Source: Mesorhabditis belari
Taxonomy: Eukaryota > Nematoda > Chromadorea > Rhabditida > Rhabditidae
Length of the DNA stretch: 64,000 nucleotides
NCBI GenBank assembly: GCA_958450365.1
Contig: CAUEEP010000729.1
Location: forward strand, 330,001 to 394,000
Reading direction: 5' to 3'
This document shows positions 11,040 to 23,000 of the stretch, piece after piece. A model generated the notes under the pieces. It saw only the letters and a list, made by a program, of their open reading frames with translations. It had not been told where the DNA came from and did no database searches. How positions within the stretch are numbered: position 1 is the first letter of the stretch; each line of letters opens with the position of its first letter. The translations under genes and the position numbers were made by a program.

Positions 11040-14000
11040 GTGTGGTCTTTTCAAAAACTTTCACTGTAGTACTTTTGCTTCAAATAACTCATTAAAGCAT
11101 GGAGGTCTATGGATAAAAAGAAGTTGTAAGACATAGAGCTAAAAGTAAATTTTCTATCTGAAATGTATATCTGAAATGTATATCTGAAAGTTTCTTGAAT
11201 TTTTCGATTTCTTTACAACTTCGTAGCTTAGCCAAAGAGAAATGTGCTCGCCGCCTGACTCCCCTATTAAAAAAAGATAACGTTGAAAGCTCAATGATTT
11301 TTCGATTTTAATTTTAACTCATTTAAGTGGCTATATGATGGGAAAATTATCGTTTAGCTTGACTAAAAGCTAAACCGTATCGGATTTGATTGCTACTATC
11401 GGATTTGATTTGATTCAATTCGGAGCAGATCTCATCTCAATCTGATCTGCTTCAATTCGGACCTGAGCCTATTGTAGTCTAGTATTTGATTTTGCCCAGA
11501 TATCAGCCTAACAATTGAGTGTTTTTTTTAAAATTCCAAAGTCATTCACTAGACAATTGAGCTCTTATCGTTATCCCCAGATAACAAGTGGCGGCTGTTT
11601 TCGCTCACTGGAGAACAAGCCACCCTTTTTCAGTCCACCGATCGCCAAACCCATGCGGCGCTTGTGCAGCATCACGCCCGTAAACGTGAGGTGAAGGTTA
11701 GTGAACTGACATCGGACGACGAGCTCGTCTATCTGCCCGTTGAGTCACCCCTGTCGGCCGCGTATTACACTTACGAGGGCGTTTCACCCCCATCGACGCT
11801 TGCTTCGACGCAGCGTGATCGTGGTGTGCGCTTCGAGTCAACTCCGCGAGCTGCATGCCCGGCTGAGTCTCGAAAACGCGTCCGACGTAACTTGTTTGGC
11901 GTCTCGTGGTCTCCATCGAAGAAATCCCATGACACTGCTGCCGTTCTTCTCACCGCTCACATGCCTGCTACTCCGGAAGAGGTGACTAATCTCGAGCGTT
12001 CTGATGAATTCCCCGAAATTCCCATTGCTACCCGTTCATCTGTTTATAATAAAGGTTTTTATGAGCAATTGTCAAAGATTGAAGTCGATCCGCTGAAAAC
12101 TTCTGTGCATGAGGCGAATCAAGATGATTTGGAGAAAAGAAATGAGATGCCTGGCTATCCGATTCGATATTTTGTTGATGTGAAACATTCTGGTCAATTT
12201 GATAAGCACCGCATTGCTCGCCTAAAACACGCTGGCAGCGAGGACGAGTTAGAGTCGGCAAAGATCGATTACAAGAACTATCTATTTCCAACGATTGAAA
12301 AATCGAGTGTGGGCAGATTGGAGAAAAGTGCGGATGTTGAATCATCACATATCATCGAACACGTGCAAATGAAGAGAGCCACGGAAAAACCCAAGGCCAA
12401 GAAGAGAAAGTTGGGAAAAAGAGATTCCGTGGAGTCCAGATCAAGCACAGACTCAAACTCAAGCTCTAAGCAACGCTCAAAGTTAGAATCGACCGAGTCT
12501 CGCTTCTTGAAATTTTTGCGTAACATCAGTCCGCAGAGAAATCGAGAGACAGCCACTCAGTCCAGTCGATATCATTACATCAGCCCAGATCGGTATGATG
12601 GTCCGTTGCAATCCATTCCAAAACATGTGGAACTTGAAGAAACTCCATTCAGAAAGATTGCACACCCGAAGACAAGTTCTCAACGAATCCGTTCCTCAAA
12701 AAAGTCCGCTCCTATTGTGACCAAAGTGAAAACGCAAGAATATCATATTTATGGGCGATTTCAGAAAACCGTCGAGGATGAAGAGTTTGTAAAGCTCGAA
12801 AAGCTTGAACGTGGACTTGCTCAAACAATGAACATTTCCAAAGTACTCCCCAAAACGGAGTCGCCTGCTGAATCTGATTCCCCAGTCATTCGAGGCAAAA
12901 CTGTCGTTTACCTCAAAGAGGTGCCGAAGGAGATTCAAGAACAGCCCTCGGAATGTGTGAAACATGAGGAGGAAGAGAATAAGAAGAAACGCGATTGGGG
13001 CTTCCACCTACCCTCGTTCAAAATCGGAGGAAGCAGAAGGTCGACCAAAGAAGGCGAAGAGCCCTATCCAATCGTTTCTGAACCTTATGAAGGCCCACTC
13101 GACTCTGTGGATCGTGAGAACGATCTCGAGAGACTTCCATTTGAGACACGAGTACCAGGCCAACCGACAACACCGACCAGTCGCTTTTTCCTGTTTGGCC
13201 CAGTCCGCCACGGAGGTGAAGAAGGTACGGGGCACGAAGCCAGCACCTACGGACCCCCACCCTATGAGGGCCCCCGAAGGTTCCCGCGAAGCTCGGTGCC
13301 CCACCTCTTGGTGAACAGCGGCCCCCCAGGGTCTTGGCTTACCGCTAGGAGGGAAAAGCCAGAGCTGGAAATGAGGCCGAGAACGGCTGTCGTTTATCTC
13401 AAAGAGGTGCAAGGTGAAGAAAACGAGGAAACACACGACGAGAAGGAGAATAAGAAGAAACGCGATTGGGGCTTCCACCTACCCTCGTTCAAAATCGGAG
13501 GAAGCAGAAGGTCGACCAAAGAAGGCGAAGAGCCCTATCCAATCGTTTCTGAACCTTATGAAGGCCCACTCGACTCTGTGGATCGTGAGAACGATCTCGA
13601 GAGACTTCCATTTGAGACCGAGCCAGCAACCGACAACACCGAAGTCGTTGCTGTGCCCAGTGGTGAGGAAGTGGAAATGACGAGAACGGCTGTCGTTTAC
13701 CTCAAAGAGGTGCCAGGTGAAGAGAACGAGGAAACACACGACGAGAAGGAGAATAAGAAGAAACGCGATTGGGGCTTCCACCTACCCTCGTTCAAAATCG
13801 GAGGAAGCAGAAGGTCGACCAAAGAAGGCGAAGAGCCCTATCCAATCGTTTCTGAACCTTATGAAGGCCCACTCGACTCTGTGGATCGTGAGAACGATCT
13901 GGAAAAAATCCCACTTGACACCACTCCAGTACCAGAGTCCAAAACAACAACAATCACCACCACTCGTCGCTTTTTCCTGTTTGGCCGAGTCCGCCACGAA

Positions 14001-17000
14001 GGTGAAGAAGAGGTTATCGAGCAAGAGCACGTGAAGCCAGACACCTACGGACTAGCTACCACATCTTATGAGGGTCCACTCGAAGAGTTGCCACGCGAAG
14101 ATGACCTCGGTGCCTCACCTCTTGGTGAACATGCGGCTGTCTACCATCAAGGTGATTCTTGGCTTACCGCTAACGAGCAGAAGAAGAAAAAGACCAAGAA
14201 AGACAAAGCCGCTTCCCCAACCATGCCGGAAATTGAAGAGTCCAAGCAAACCGCTGTTGTCTATCTCAAAGAGGTGCCAGGTGAAGAGAACGAGGAAACA
14301 CACGACGAGAAGGAGAATAAGAAGAAACGCGATTGGGGCTTCCACCTACCCTCGTTCAAAATCGGAGGAAGCAGAAGGTCGACCAAAGAAGGCGAAGAGC
14401 CCTATCCAATCGTTTCTGAACCTTATGAAGGCCCACTCGACTCTGTGGATCGTGAGAACGATCTGGAAAAAATCCCACTTGACACCACTCCAGTACCAGA
14501 GTCCAAAACAACAACAATCACCACCACTCGTCGCTTTTTCTTGTTTGGCCGAGTCCGCCACGAAGGTGAAGAAGAGGTTATCGAGCAAGAGCACGTAAAG
14601 CCAGACACCTACGGACTAGCTACCACATCTTATGAGGGTCCACTCGAAGAGTTGCCACGCGAAGATGACCTCGGTGCCTCACCTCTTGGTGAACATGCGG
14701 CTGTCTACCATCAAGGTGATTCTTGGCTTACCGCTAACGAGCAGAAGAAGAAAAAGACCAAGAAAGACAAAGCCGCTTCCCCAACCATGCCGGAAATTGA
14801 AGAGTCCAAGCAAACCGCTGTTGTCTATCTCAAAGAGGTGCAAGGTGAAGAAAACGAGGAAACACACGACGAGAAGGAGAATAAGAAGAAACGCGATTGG
14901 GGCTTCCACCTACCCTCGTTCAAAATCGGAGGAAGCAGAAGGTCGACCAAAGAAGGCGAAGAGCCCTATCCAATCGTTTCTGAACCTTATGAAGGCCCAC
15001 TCGACTCTGTGGATCGTGAGAACGATCTCGAGAGACTTCCATTTGAGACCGAGCCAGCAACCGACAACACCGAAGTCGTTGCTGTGCCCAGTGGTGAGGA
15101 AGTGGAAATGACGAGAACGGCTGTCGTTTACCTCAAAGAGGTGCCAGGTGAAGAGAACGAGGAAACACACGACGAGAAGGAGAATAAGAAGAAACGCGAT
15201 TGGGGCTTCCACCTACCCTCGTTCAAAATCGGAGGAAGCAGAAGGTCGACCAAAGAAGGCGAAGAGCCCTATCCAATCGTTTCTGAACCTTATGAAGGCC
15301 CACTCGACTCTGTGGATCGTGAGAACGATCTGGAAAAAATCCCACTTGACACCACTCCAGTACCAGAGTCCAAAACAACAACAATCACCACCACTCGTCG
15401 CTTTTTCCTGTTTGGCCGAGTCCGCCACGAAGGTGAAGAAGAGGTTATCGAGCAAGAGCACGTAAAGCCAGACACCTACGGACTAGCTACCACATCTTAT
15501 GAGGGTCCACTCGAAGAGTTGCCACGCGAAGATGACCTCGGTGCCTCACCTCTTGGTGAACATGCGGCTGTCTACCATCAAGGTGATTCTTGGCTTACCG
15601 CTAACGAGCAGAAGAAGAAAAAGACCAAGAAAGACAAAGCCGCTTCCCCAACCATGCCGGAAATTGAAGAGTCCAAGCAAACCGCTGTTGTCTATCTCAA
15701 AGAGGTGCAAGGTGAAGAAAACGAGGAAACACACGACGAGAAGGAGAATAAGAAGAAACGCGATTGGGGCTTCCACCTACCCTCGTTCAAAATCGGAGGA
15801 AGCAGAAGGTCGACCAAAGAAGGCGAAGAGCCCTATCCAATCGTTTCTGAACCTTATGAAGGCCCACTCGACTCTGTGGATCGTGAGAACGATCTCGAGA
15901 GACTTCCATTTGAGACCGAGCCAGCAACCGACAACACCGAAGTCGTTGCTGTGCCCAGTGGTGAGGAAGTGGAAATGACGAGAACGGCTGTCGTTTACCT
16001 CAAAGAGGTGCCAGGTGAAGAGAACGAGGAAACACACGACGAGAAGGAGAATAAGAAGAAACGCGATTGGGGCTTCCACCTACCCTCGTTCAAAATCGGA
16101 GGAAGCAGAAGGTCGACCAAAGAAGGCGAAGAGCCCTATCCAATCGTTTCTGAACCTTATGAAGGCCCACTCGACTCTGTGGATCGTGAGAACGATCTGG
16201 AAAAAATCCCACTTGACACCACTCCAGTACCAGAGTCCAAAACAACAACAATCACCACCACTCGTCGCTTTTTCTTGTTTGGCCGAGTCCGCCACGAAGG
16301 TGAAGAAGAGGTTATCGAGCAAGAGCACGTAAAGCCAGACACCTACGGACTAGCTACCACATCTTATGAGGGTCCACTCGAAGAGTTGCCACGCGAAGAT
16401 GACCTCGGTGCCTCACCTCTTGGTGAACATGCGGCTGTCTACCATCAAGGTGATTCTTGGCTTACCGCTAACGAGCAGAAGAAGAAAAAGACCAAGAAAG
16501 ACAAAGCCGCTTCCCCAACCATGCCGGAAATTGAAGAGTCCAAGCAAACCGCTGTTGTCTATCTCAAAGAGGTGCAAGGTGAAGAAAACGAGGAAACACA
16601 CGACGAGAAGGAGAATAAGAAGAAACGCGATTGGGGCTTCCACCTACCCTCGTTCAAAATCGGAGGAAGCAGAAGGTCGACCAAAGAAGGCGAAGAGCCC
16701 TATCCAATCGTTTCTGAACCTTATGAAGGCCCACTCGACTCTGTGGATCGTGAGAACGATCTCGAGAGACTTCCATTTGAGACCGAGCCAGCAACCGACA
16801 ACACCGAAGTCGTTGCTGTGCCCAGTGGTGAGGAAGTGGAAATGACGAGAACGGCTGTCGTTTACCTCAAAGAGGTGCCAGGTGAAGAGAACGAGGAAAC
16901 ACACGACGAGAAGGAGAATAAGAAGAAACGCGATTGGGGCTTCCACCTACCCTCGTTCAAAATCGGAGGAAGCAGAAGGTCGACCAAAGAAGGCGAAGAG

Positions 17001-20000
17001 CCCTATCCAATCGTTTCTGAACCTTATGAAGGCCCACTCGACTCTGTGGATCGTGAGAACGATCTGGAGAAAATCCCACTTGACACCACTCCAGACCAGA
17101 GTCCAAAACAACAACAATCACCACCACTCGTCGCTTTTCCTGTTTGGCCGAGTCGCCACGAAGGTGAGGAAGAGGTTATCGAGCAAGAGCACGTAAAGCA
17201 GACACCTAGGACTAGCTACCACATCTTATGAGGGTCCACTCGAAGAGTTGCCACGCGAAGATGACCTCGGTGCCTCACCTCTTGGTGAACATGCGGCTGT
17301 CTACCATCAAGGTGATTCTTGGCTTACCGCTAACGAGCAGAAGAAGAAAAGCCAAGAAAGACAAAGCCGCTTCCCCAACATGCCGGAAATTGACGAGTCC
17401 AAGCAACCGCTGTTGTCTATCTCAAAGAGGTGCAAGGTGAAGAAAACGAGGAAACACACGACGAGAAGGAGAATAAGAAGAAACGCGATTGGGGCTTCCA
17501 CCTACCCTCGTTCAAAATCGGAGGAAGCAGAAGGTCGACCAAAGAAGGCGAAGAGCCCTATCCAATCGTTTCTGAACCTTATGAAGGCCCACTCGACTCT
17601 GTGGATCGTGAGAACGATCTCGAGAGACTTCCATTTGAGACCGAGCCAGCAACCGACAACACCGAAGTCGTTGCTGTGCCCAGTGGTGAGGAAGTGGAAA
17701 TGACGAGAACGGCTGTCGTTTACCTCAAAGAGGTGCCAGGTGAAGAGAACGAGGAAACACACGACGAGAAGGAGAATAAGAAGAAACGCGATTGGGGCTT
17801 CCACCTACCCTCGTTCAAAATCGGAGGAAGCAGAAGGTCGACCAAAGAAGGCGAAGAGCCCTATCCAATCGTTTCTGAACCTTATGAAGGCCCACTCGAC
17901 TCTGTGGATCGTGAGAACGATCTGGAAAAATCCCACTTGACACCACTCCAGTACCAGAGTCCAAAACAACAACAATCACCACCACTCGTCGCTTTTTCTT
18001 GTTTGGCCGAGTCCGCCACGAAGGTGAAGAAGAGGTTATCGAGCAAGGCACGTAAAGCCAGACACCTACGGACTAGCTACCACATCTTATGAGGGTCCAC
18101 TCGAAGAGTTGCCACGCGAGATGACCTCGGTGCCTCACCTCTTGGTGAACATGCGGCTGTCTACCATCAAGGTGATTCTTGGCTTACCGCTAACGAGCAG
18201 AAGAAGAAAAAGACCAAGAAAGACAAAGCCGCTTCCCCAACCATGCCGGAAATTGAAGAGTCCAAGCAAACCGCTGTTGTCTATCTCAAAGAGGTGCAAG
18301 GTGAAGAAAACGAGGAAACACACGACGAGAAGGAGAATAAGAAGAAACGCGATTGGGGCTTCCACCTACCCTCGTTCAAAATCGGAGGAAGCAGAAGGTC
18401 GACCAAAGAAGGCGAAGAGCCCTATCCAATCGTTTCTGAACCTTATGAAGGCCCACTCGACTCTGTGGATCGTGAGAACGATCTCGAGAGACTTCCATTT
18501 GAGACCGAGCCAGCAACCGACAACACCGAAGTCGTTGCTGTGCCCAGTGGTGAGGAAGTGGAAATGACGAGAACGGCTGTCGTTTACCTCAAAGAGGTGC
18601 CAGGTGAAGAGAACGAGGAAACACACGACGAGAAGGAGAATAAGAAGAAACGCGATTGGGGCTTCCACCTACCCTCGTTCAAAATCGGAGGAAGCAGAAG
18701 GTCGACCAAAGAAGGCGAAGAGCCCTATCCAATCGTTTCTGAACCTTATGAAGGCCCACTCGACTCTGTGGATCGTGAGAACGATCTGGAAAAAATCCCA
18801 CTTGACACCACTCCAGTACCAGAGTCCAAAACAACAACAATCACCACCACTCGTCGCTTTTTCCTGTTTGGCCGAGTCCGCCACGAAGGTGAAGAAGAGG
18901 TTATCGAGCAAGAGCACGTGAAGCCAGACACCTACGGACTAGCTACCACATCTTATGAGGGTCCACTCGAAGAGTTGCCACGCGAAGATGACCTCGGTGC
19001 CTCACCTCTTGGTGAACATGCGGCTGTCTACCATCAAGGTGATTCTTGGCTTACCGCTAACGAGCAGAAGAAGAAAAAGACCAAGAAAGACAAAGCCGCT
19101 TCCCCAACCATGCCGGAAATTGAAGAGTCCAAGCAAACCGCTGTTGTCTATCTCAAAGAGGTGCAAGGTGAAGAAAACGAGGAAACACACGACGAGAAGG
19201 AGAATAAGAAGAAACGCGATTGGGGCTTCCACCTACCCTCGTTCAAAATCGGAGGAAGCAGAAGGTCGACCAAAGAAGGCGAAGAGCCCTATCCAATCGT
19301 TTCTGAACCTTATGAAGGCCCACTCGACTCTGTGGATCGTGAGAACGATCTCGAGAGACTTCCATTTGAGACCGAGCCAGCAACCGACAACACCGAAGTC
19401 GTTGCTGTGCCCAGTGGTGAGGAAGTGGAAATGACGAGAACGGCTGTCGTTTACCTCAAAGAGGTGCCAGGTGAAGAGAACGAGGAAACACACGACGAGA
19501 AGGAGAATAAGAAGAAACGCGATTGGGGCTTCCACCTACCCTCGTTCAAAATCGGAGGAAGCAGAAGGTCGACCAAAGAAGGCGAAGAGCCCTATCCAAT
19601 CGTTTCTGAACCTTATGAAGGCCCACTCGACTCTGTGGATCGTGAGAACGATCTCGAGAGACTTCCATTTGAGACCGAGCCAGCAACCGACAACACCGAA
19701 GTCGTTGCTGTGCCCAGTGGTGAGGAAGTGGAAATGACGAGAACCGCTGTCGTTTACCTCAAAGAGGTGCCAGGTGAAGAGAACGAGGAAACACACGACG
19801 AGAAGGAGAATAAGAAGAAACGCGATTGGGGCTTCCACCTACCCTCGTTCAAAATCGGAGGAAGCAGAAGGTCGACCAAAGAAGGCGAAGAGCCCTATCC
19901 AATCGTTTCTGAACCTTATGAAGGCCCACTCGACTCTGTGGATCGTGAGAACGATCTCGAGAGACTTCCATTTGAGACCGAGCCAGCAACCGACAACACC

Positions 20001-23000
20001 GAAGTCGTTGCTGTGCCCAGTGGTGAGGAAGTGGAAATCACGAGAACGGCTGTCGTTTACCTCAAAGAGGTGCCAGGTGAAGAGAACGAGGAAACACACG
20101 ACGAGAAGGAGAATAAGAAGAAACGCGATTGGGGCTTCCACCTACCCTCGTTCAAAATCGGAGGAAGCAGAAGGTCGACCAAAGAAGGCGAAGAGCCCTA
20201 TCCAATCGTTTCTGAACCTTATGAAGGCCCACTCGACTCTGTGGATCGTGAGAACGATCTCGAGAGACTTCCATTTGAGACCGAGCCAGCAACCGACAAC
20301 ACCGAAGTCGTTGCTGTGCCCAGTGGTGAGGAAGTGGAAATGACGAGAACCGCTGTCGTTTACCTCAAAGAGGTGCCAGGTGAAGAAAACGAGGAAACAC
20401 ACGACGAGAAGGAGAATAAGAAGAAACGCGATTGGGGCTTCCACCTACCCTCGTTCAAAATCGGAGGAAGCAGAAGGTCGACCAAAGAAGGCGAAGAGCC
20501 CTATCCAATCGTTTCTGAACCTTATGAAGGCCCACTCGACTCTGTGGATCGTGAGAACGATCTGGAAAAAATCCCACTTGACACCACTCCAGTACCAGAG
20601 TCCAAAACAACAACAATCACCACCACTCGTCGCTTTTTCCTGTTTGGCCGAGTCCGCCACGAAGGTGAAGAAGAGGTTATCGAGCAAGAGCACGTAAAGC
20701 CAGACACCTACGGACTAGCTACCACATCTTATGAGGGTCCACTCGAAGAGTTGCCACGCGAAGATGACCTCGGTGCCTCACCTCTTGGTGAACATGCGGC
20801 TGTCTACCATCAAGGTGATTCTTGGCTTACCGCTAACGAGCAGAAGAAGAAAAAGACCAAGAAAGACAAAGCCGCTTCCCCAACCATGCCGGAAATTGAA
20901 GAGTCCAAGCAAACCGCTGTTGTCTATCTCAAAGAGGTGCAAGGTGAAGAAAACGAGGAAACACACGACGAGAAGGAGAATAAGAAGAAACGCGATTGGG
21001 GCTTCCACCTACCCTCGTTCAAAATCGGAGGAAGCAGAAGGTCGACCAAAGAAGGCGAAGAGCCCTATCCAATCGTTTCTGAACCTTATGAAGGCCCACT
21101 CGACTCTGTGGATCGTGAGAACGATCTCGAGAGACTTCCATTTGAGACCGAGCCAGCAACCGACAACACCGAAGTCGTTGCTGTGCCCAGTGGTGAGGAA
21201 GTGGAAATGACGAGAACCGCTGTCGTTTACCTCAAAGAGGTGCCAGGTGAAGAAAACGAGGAAACACACGACGAGAAGGAGAATAAGAAGAAACGCGATT
21301 GGGGCTTCCACCTACCCTCGTTCAAAATCGGAGGAAGCAGAAGGTCGACCAAAGAAGGCGAAGAGCCCTATCCAATCGTTTCTGAACCTTATGAAGGCCC
21401 ACTCGACTCTGTGGATCGTGAGAACGATCTCGAGAGACTTCCATTTGAGACCGAGCCAGCAACCGACAACACCGAAGTCGTTGCTGTGCCCAGTGGTGAG
21501 GAAGTGGAAATGACGAGAACCGCTGTCGTTTACCTCAAAGAGGTGCCAGGTGAAGAAAACGAGGAAACACACGACGAGAAGGAGAATAAGAAGAAACGCG
21601 ATTGGGGCTTCCACCTACCCTCGTTCAAAATCGGAGGAAGCAGAAGGTCGACCAAAGAAGGCGAAGAGCCCTATCCAATCGTTTCTGAACCTTATGAAGG
21701 CCCACTCGACTCTGTGGATCGTGAGAACGATCTGGAGAGACTCCCACTTGACACCACTCCAGTACCAGGCCAAAACACGACAACACCACCAGTCGTTCCT
21801 GTTTGGCCCAGTCCGCCACGAAGGTGAAGAAGAGGTTATCGAGCAAGGCACGTAAGGCCAGACACCTACGGACTAGCTACCACATCTTATGAGGGTCCAC
21901 TCGAAGAGTTGCCACGCGAAGCCCGCCCCCCCTTGGTACATGCGGCCCCCCCAAGGGTGTCCGCTACGAGAAGAAAAAAAAAAAGAAGAAGCAAAGCCGC
22001 TTCCCAACCATGCCGGAAATTGAAGAGCAAGAAACCGCTGTCGTCTACCTCAAAGAGGTGCAAGGTGAAGAAAACGAGGAAACACACGACGAGAAGGAGA
22101 ATAAGAAGAAGCGCGATTGGGGCTTCCACCTACCCTCGTTCAAAATGGGTGGAAGCAGAAGGTCGACCAAAGAAGGCGAAGAGCCCTATCCAATCGTTTC
22201 TGAACCTTATGAAGGCCCACTCGACTCTGTGGATCGTGAGAACGATCTGGAAAAAATCCCACTTGACACCACTCCAGTACCAGAGTCCAAAACAACAACA
22301 ATCACCACCACTCGTCGCTTTTTCCTGTTTGGCCGAGTCCGCCACGAAGGTGAAGAAGAGGTTATCGAGCAAGAGCACGTAAAGCCAGACACCTACGGAC
22401 TAGCTACCACATCTTATGAGGGTCCACTCGAAGAGTTGCCACGCGAAGATGACCTCGGTGCCTCACCTCTTGGTGAACATGCGGCTGTCTACCATCCGGG
22501 TGATTCTTGGCTTACCGCTAACGAGCAGAAGAAGAAAAAGACCAAGAAAGACAAAGCCGCTTCCCCAACCATGCCGGAAATTGAAGAGTCCAAGCAAACC
22601 GCTGTTGTCTATCTCAAAGAGGTGCAAGGTGAAGAAAACGAGGAAACACACGACGAGAAGGAGAATAAGAAGAAACGCGATTGGGGCTTCCACCTACCCT
22701 CGTTCAAAATCGGAGGAAGCAGAAGGTCGACCAAAGAAGGCGAGGCCCTATCCAATCGTTTCTGCCTTTGGGCCCACTCGACTCTGTGGATCGTGGCGTC
22801 TCGGGCTTCCATTTGGCCGCCGCACCGACACACCGAGTCGTTGCTGTGCCCAGTGGTGAGGAGTGGAAATGACGGGGCGGCTGTCGTTTACCCGGGTGCC
22901 AGGTGAGGCGGGCACGACGAGAAGGAGAATAAGAAGAAACGCGATTGGGGCTTCCACCTACCCTCGTTCAAAATCGGAGGAAGCAGAAGGTCGACCAAAG

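Noticed and set aside
13008..22130. Repeated minus-strand frames of 76-100 codons starting MEAPIAFLL across the array
   Set aside because: They are exact antisense shadows of the coding repeat, recurring at its 303/564-bp spacing, with no splice or start context.
13414..22859. Plus-strand second-frame ORFs (RRRIRRNAIGASTYPRSKSE type) inside the array
   Set aside because: Same cause: a frame without stops inside a charged repeat. It does not connect to the FERM exons and repeats identically.
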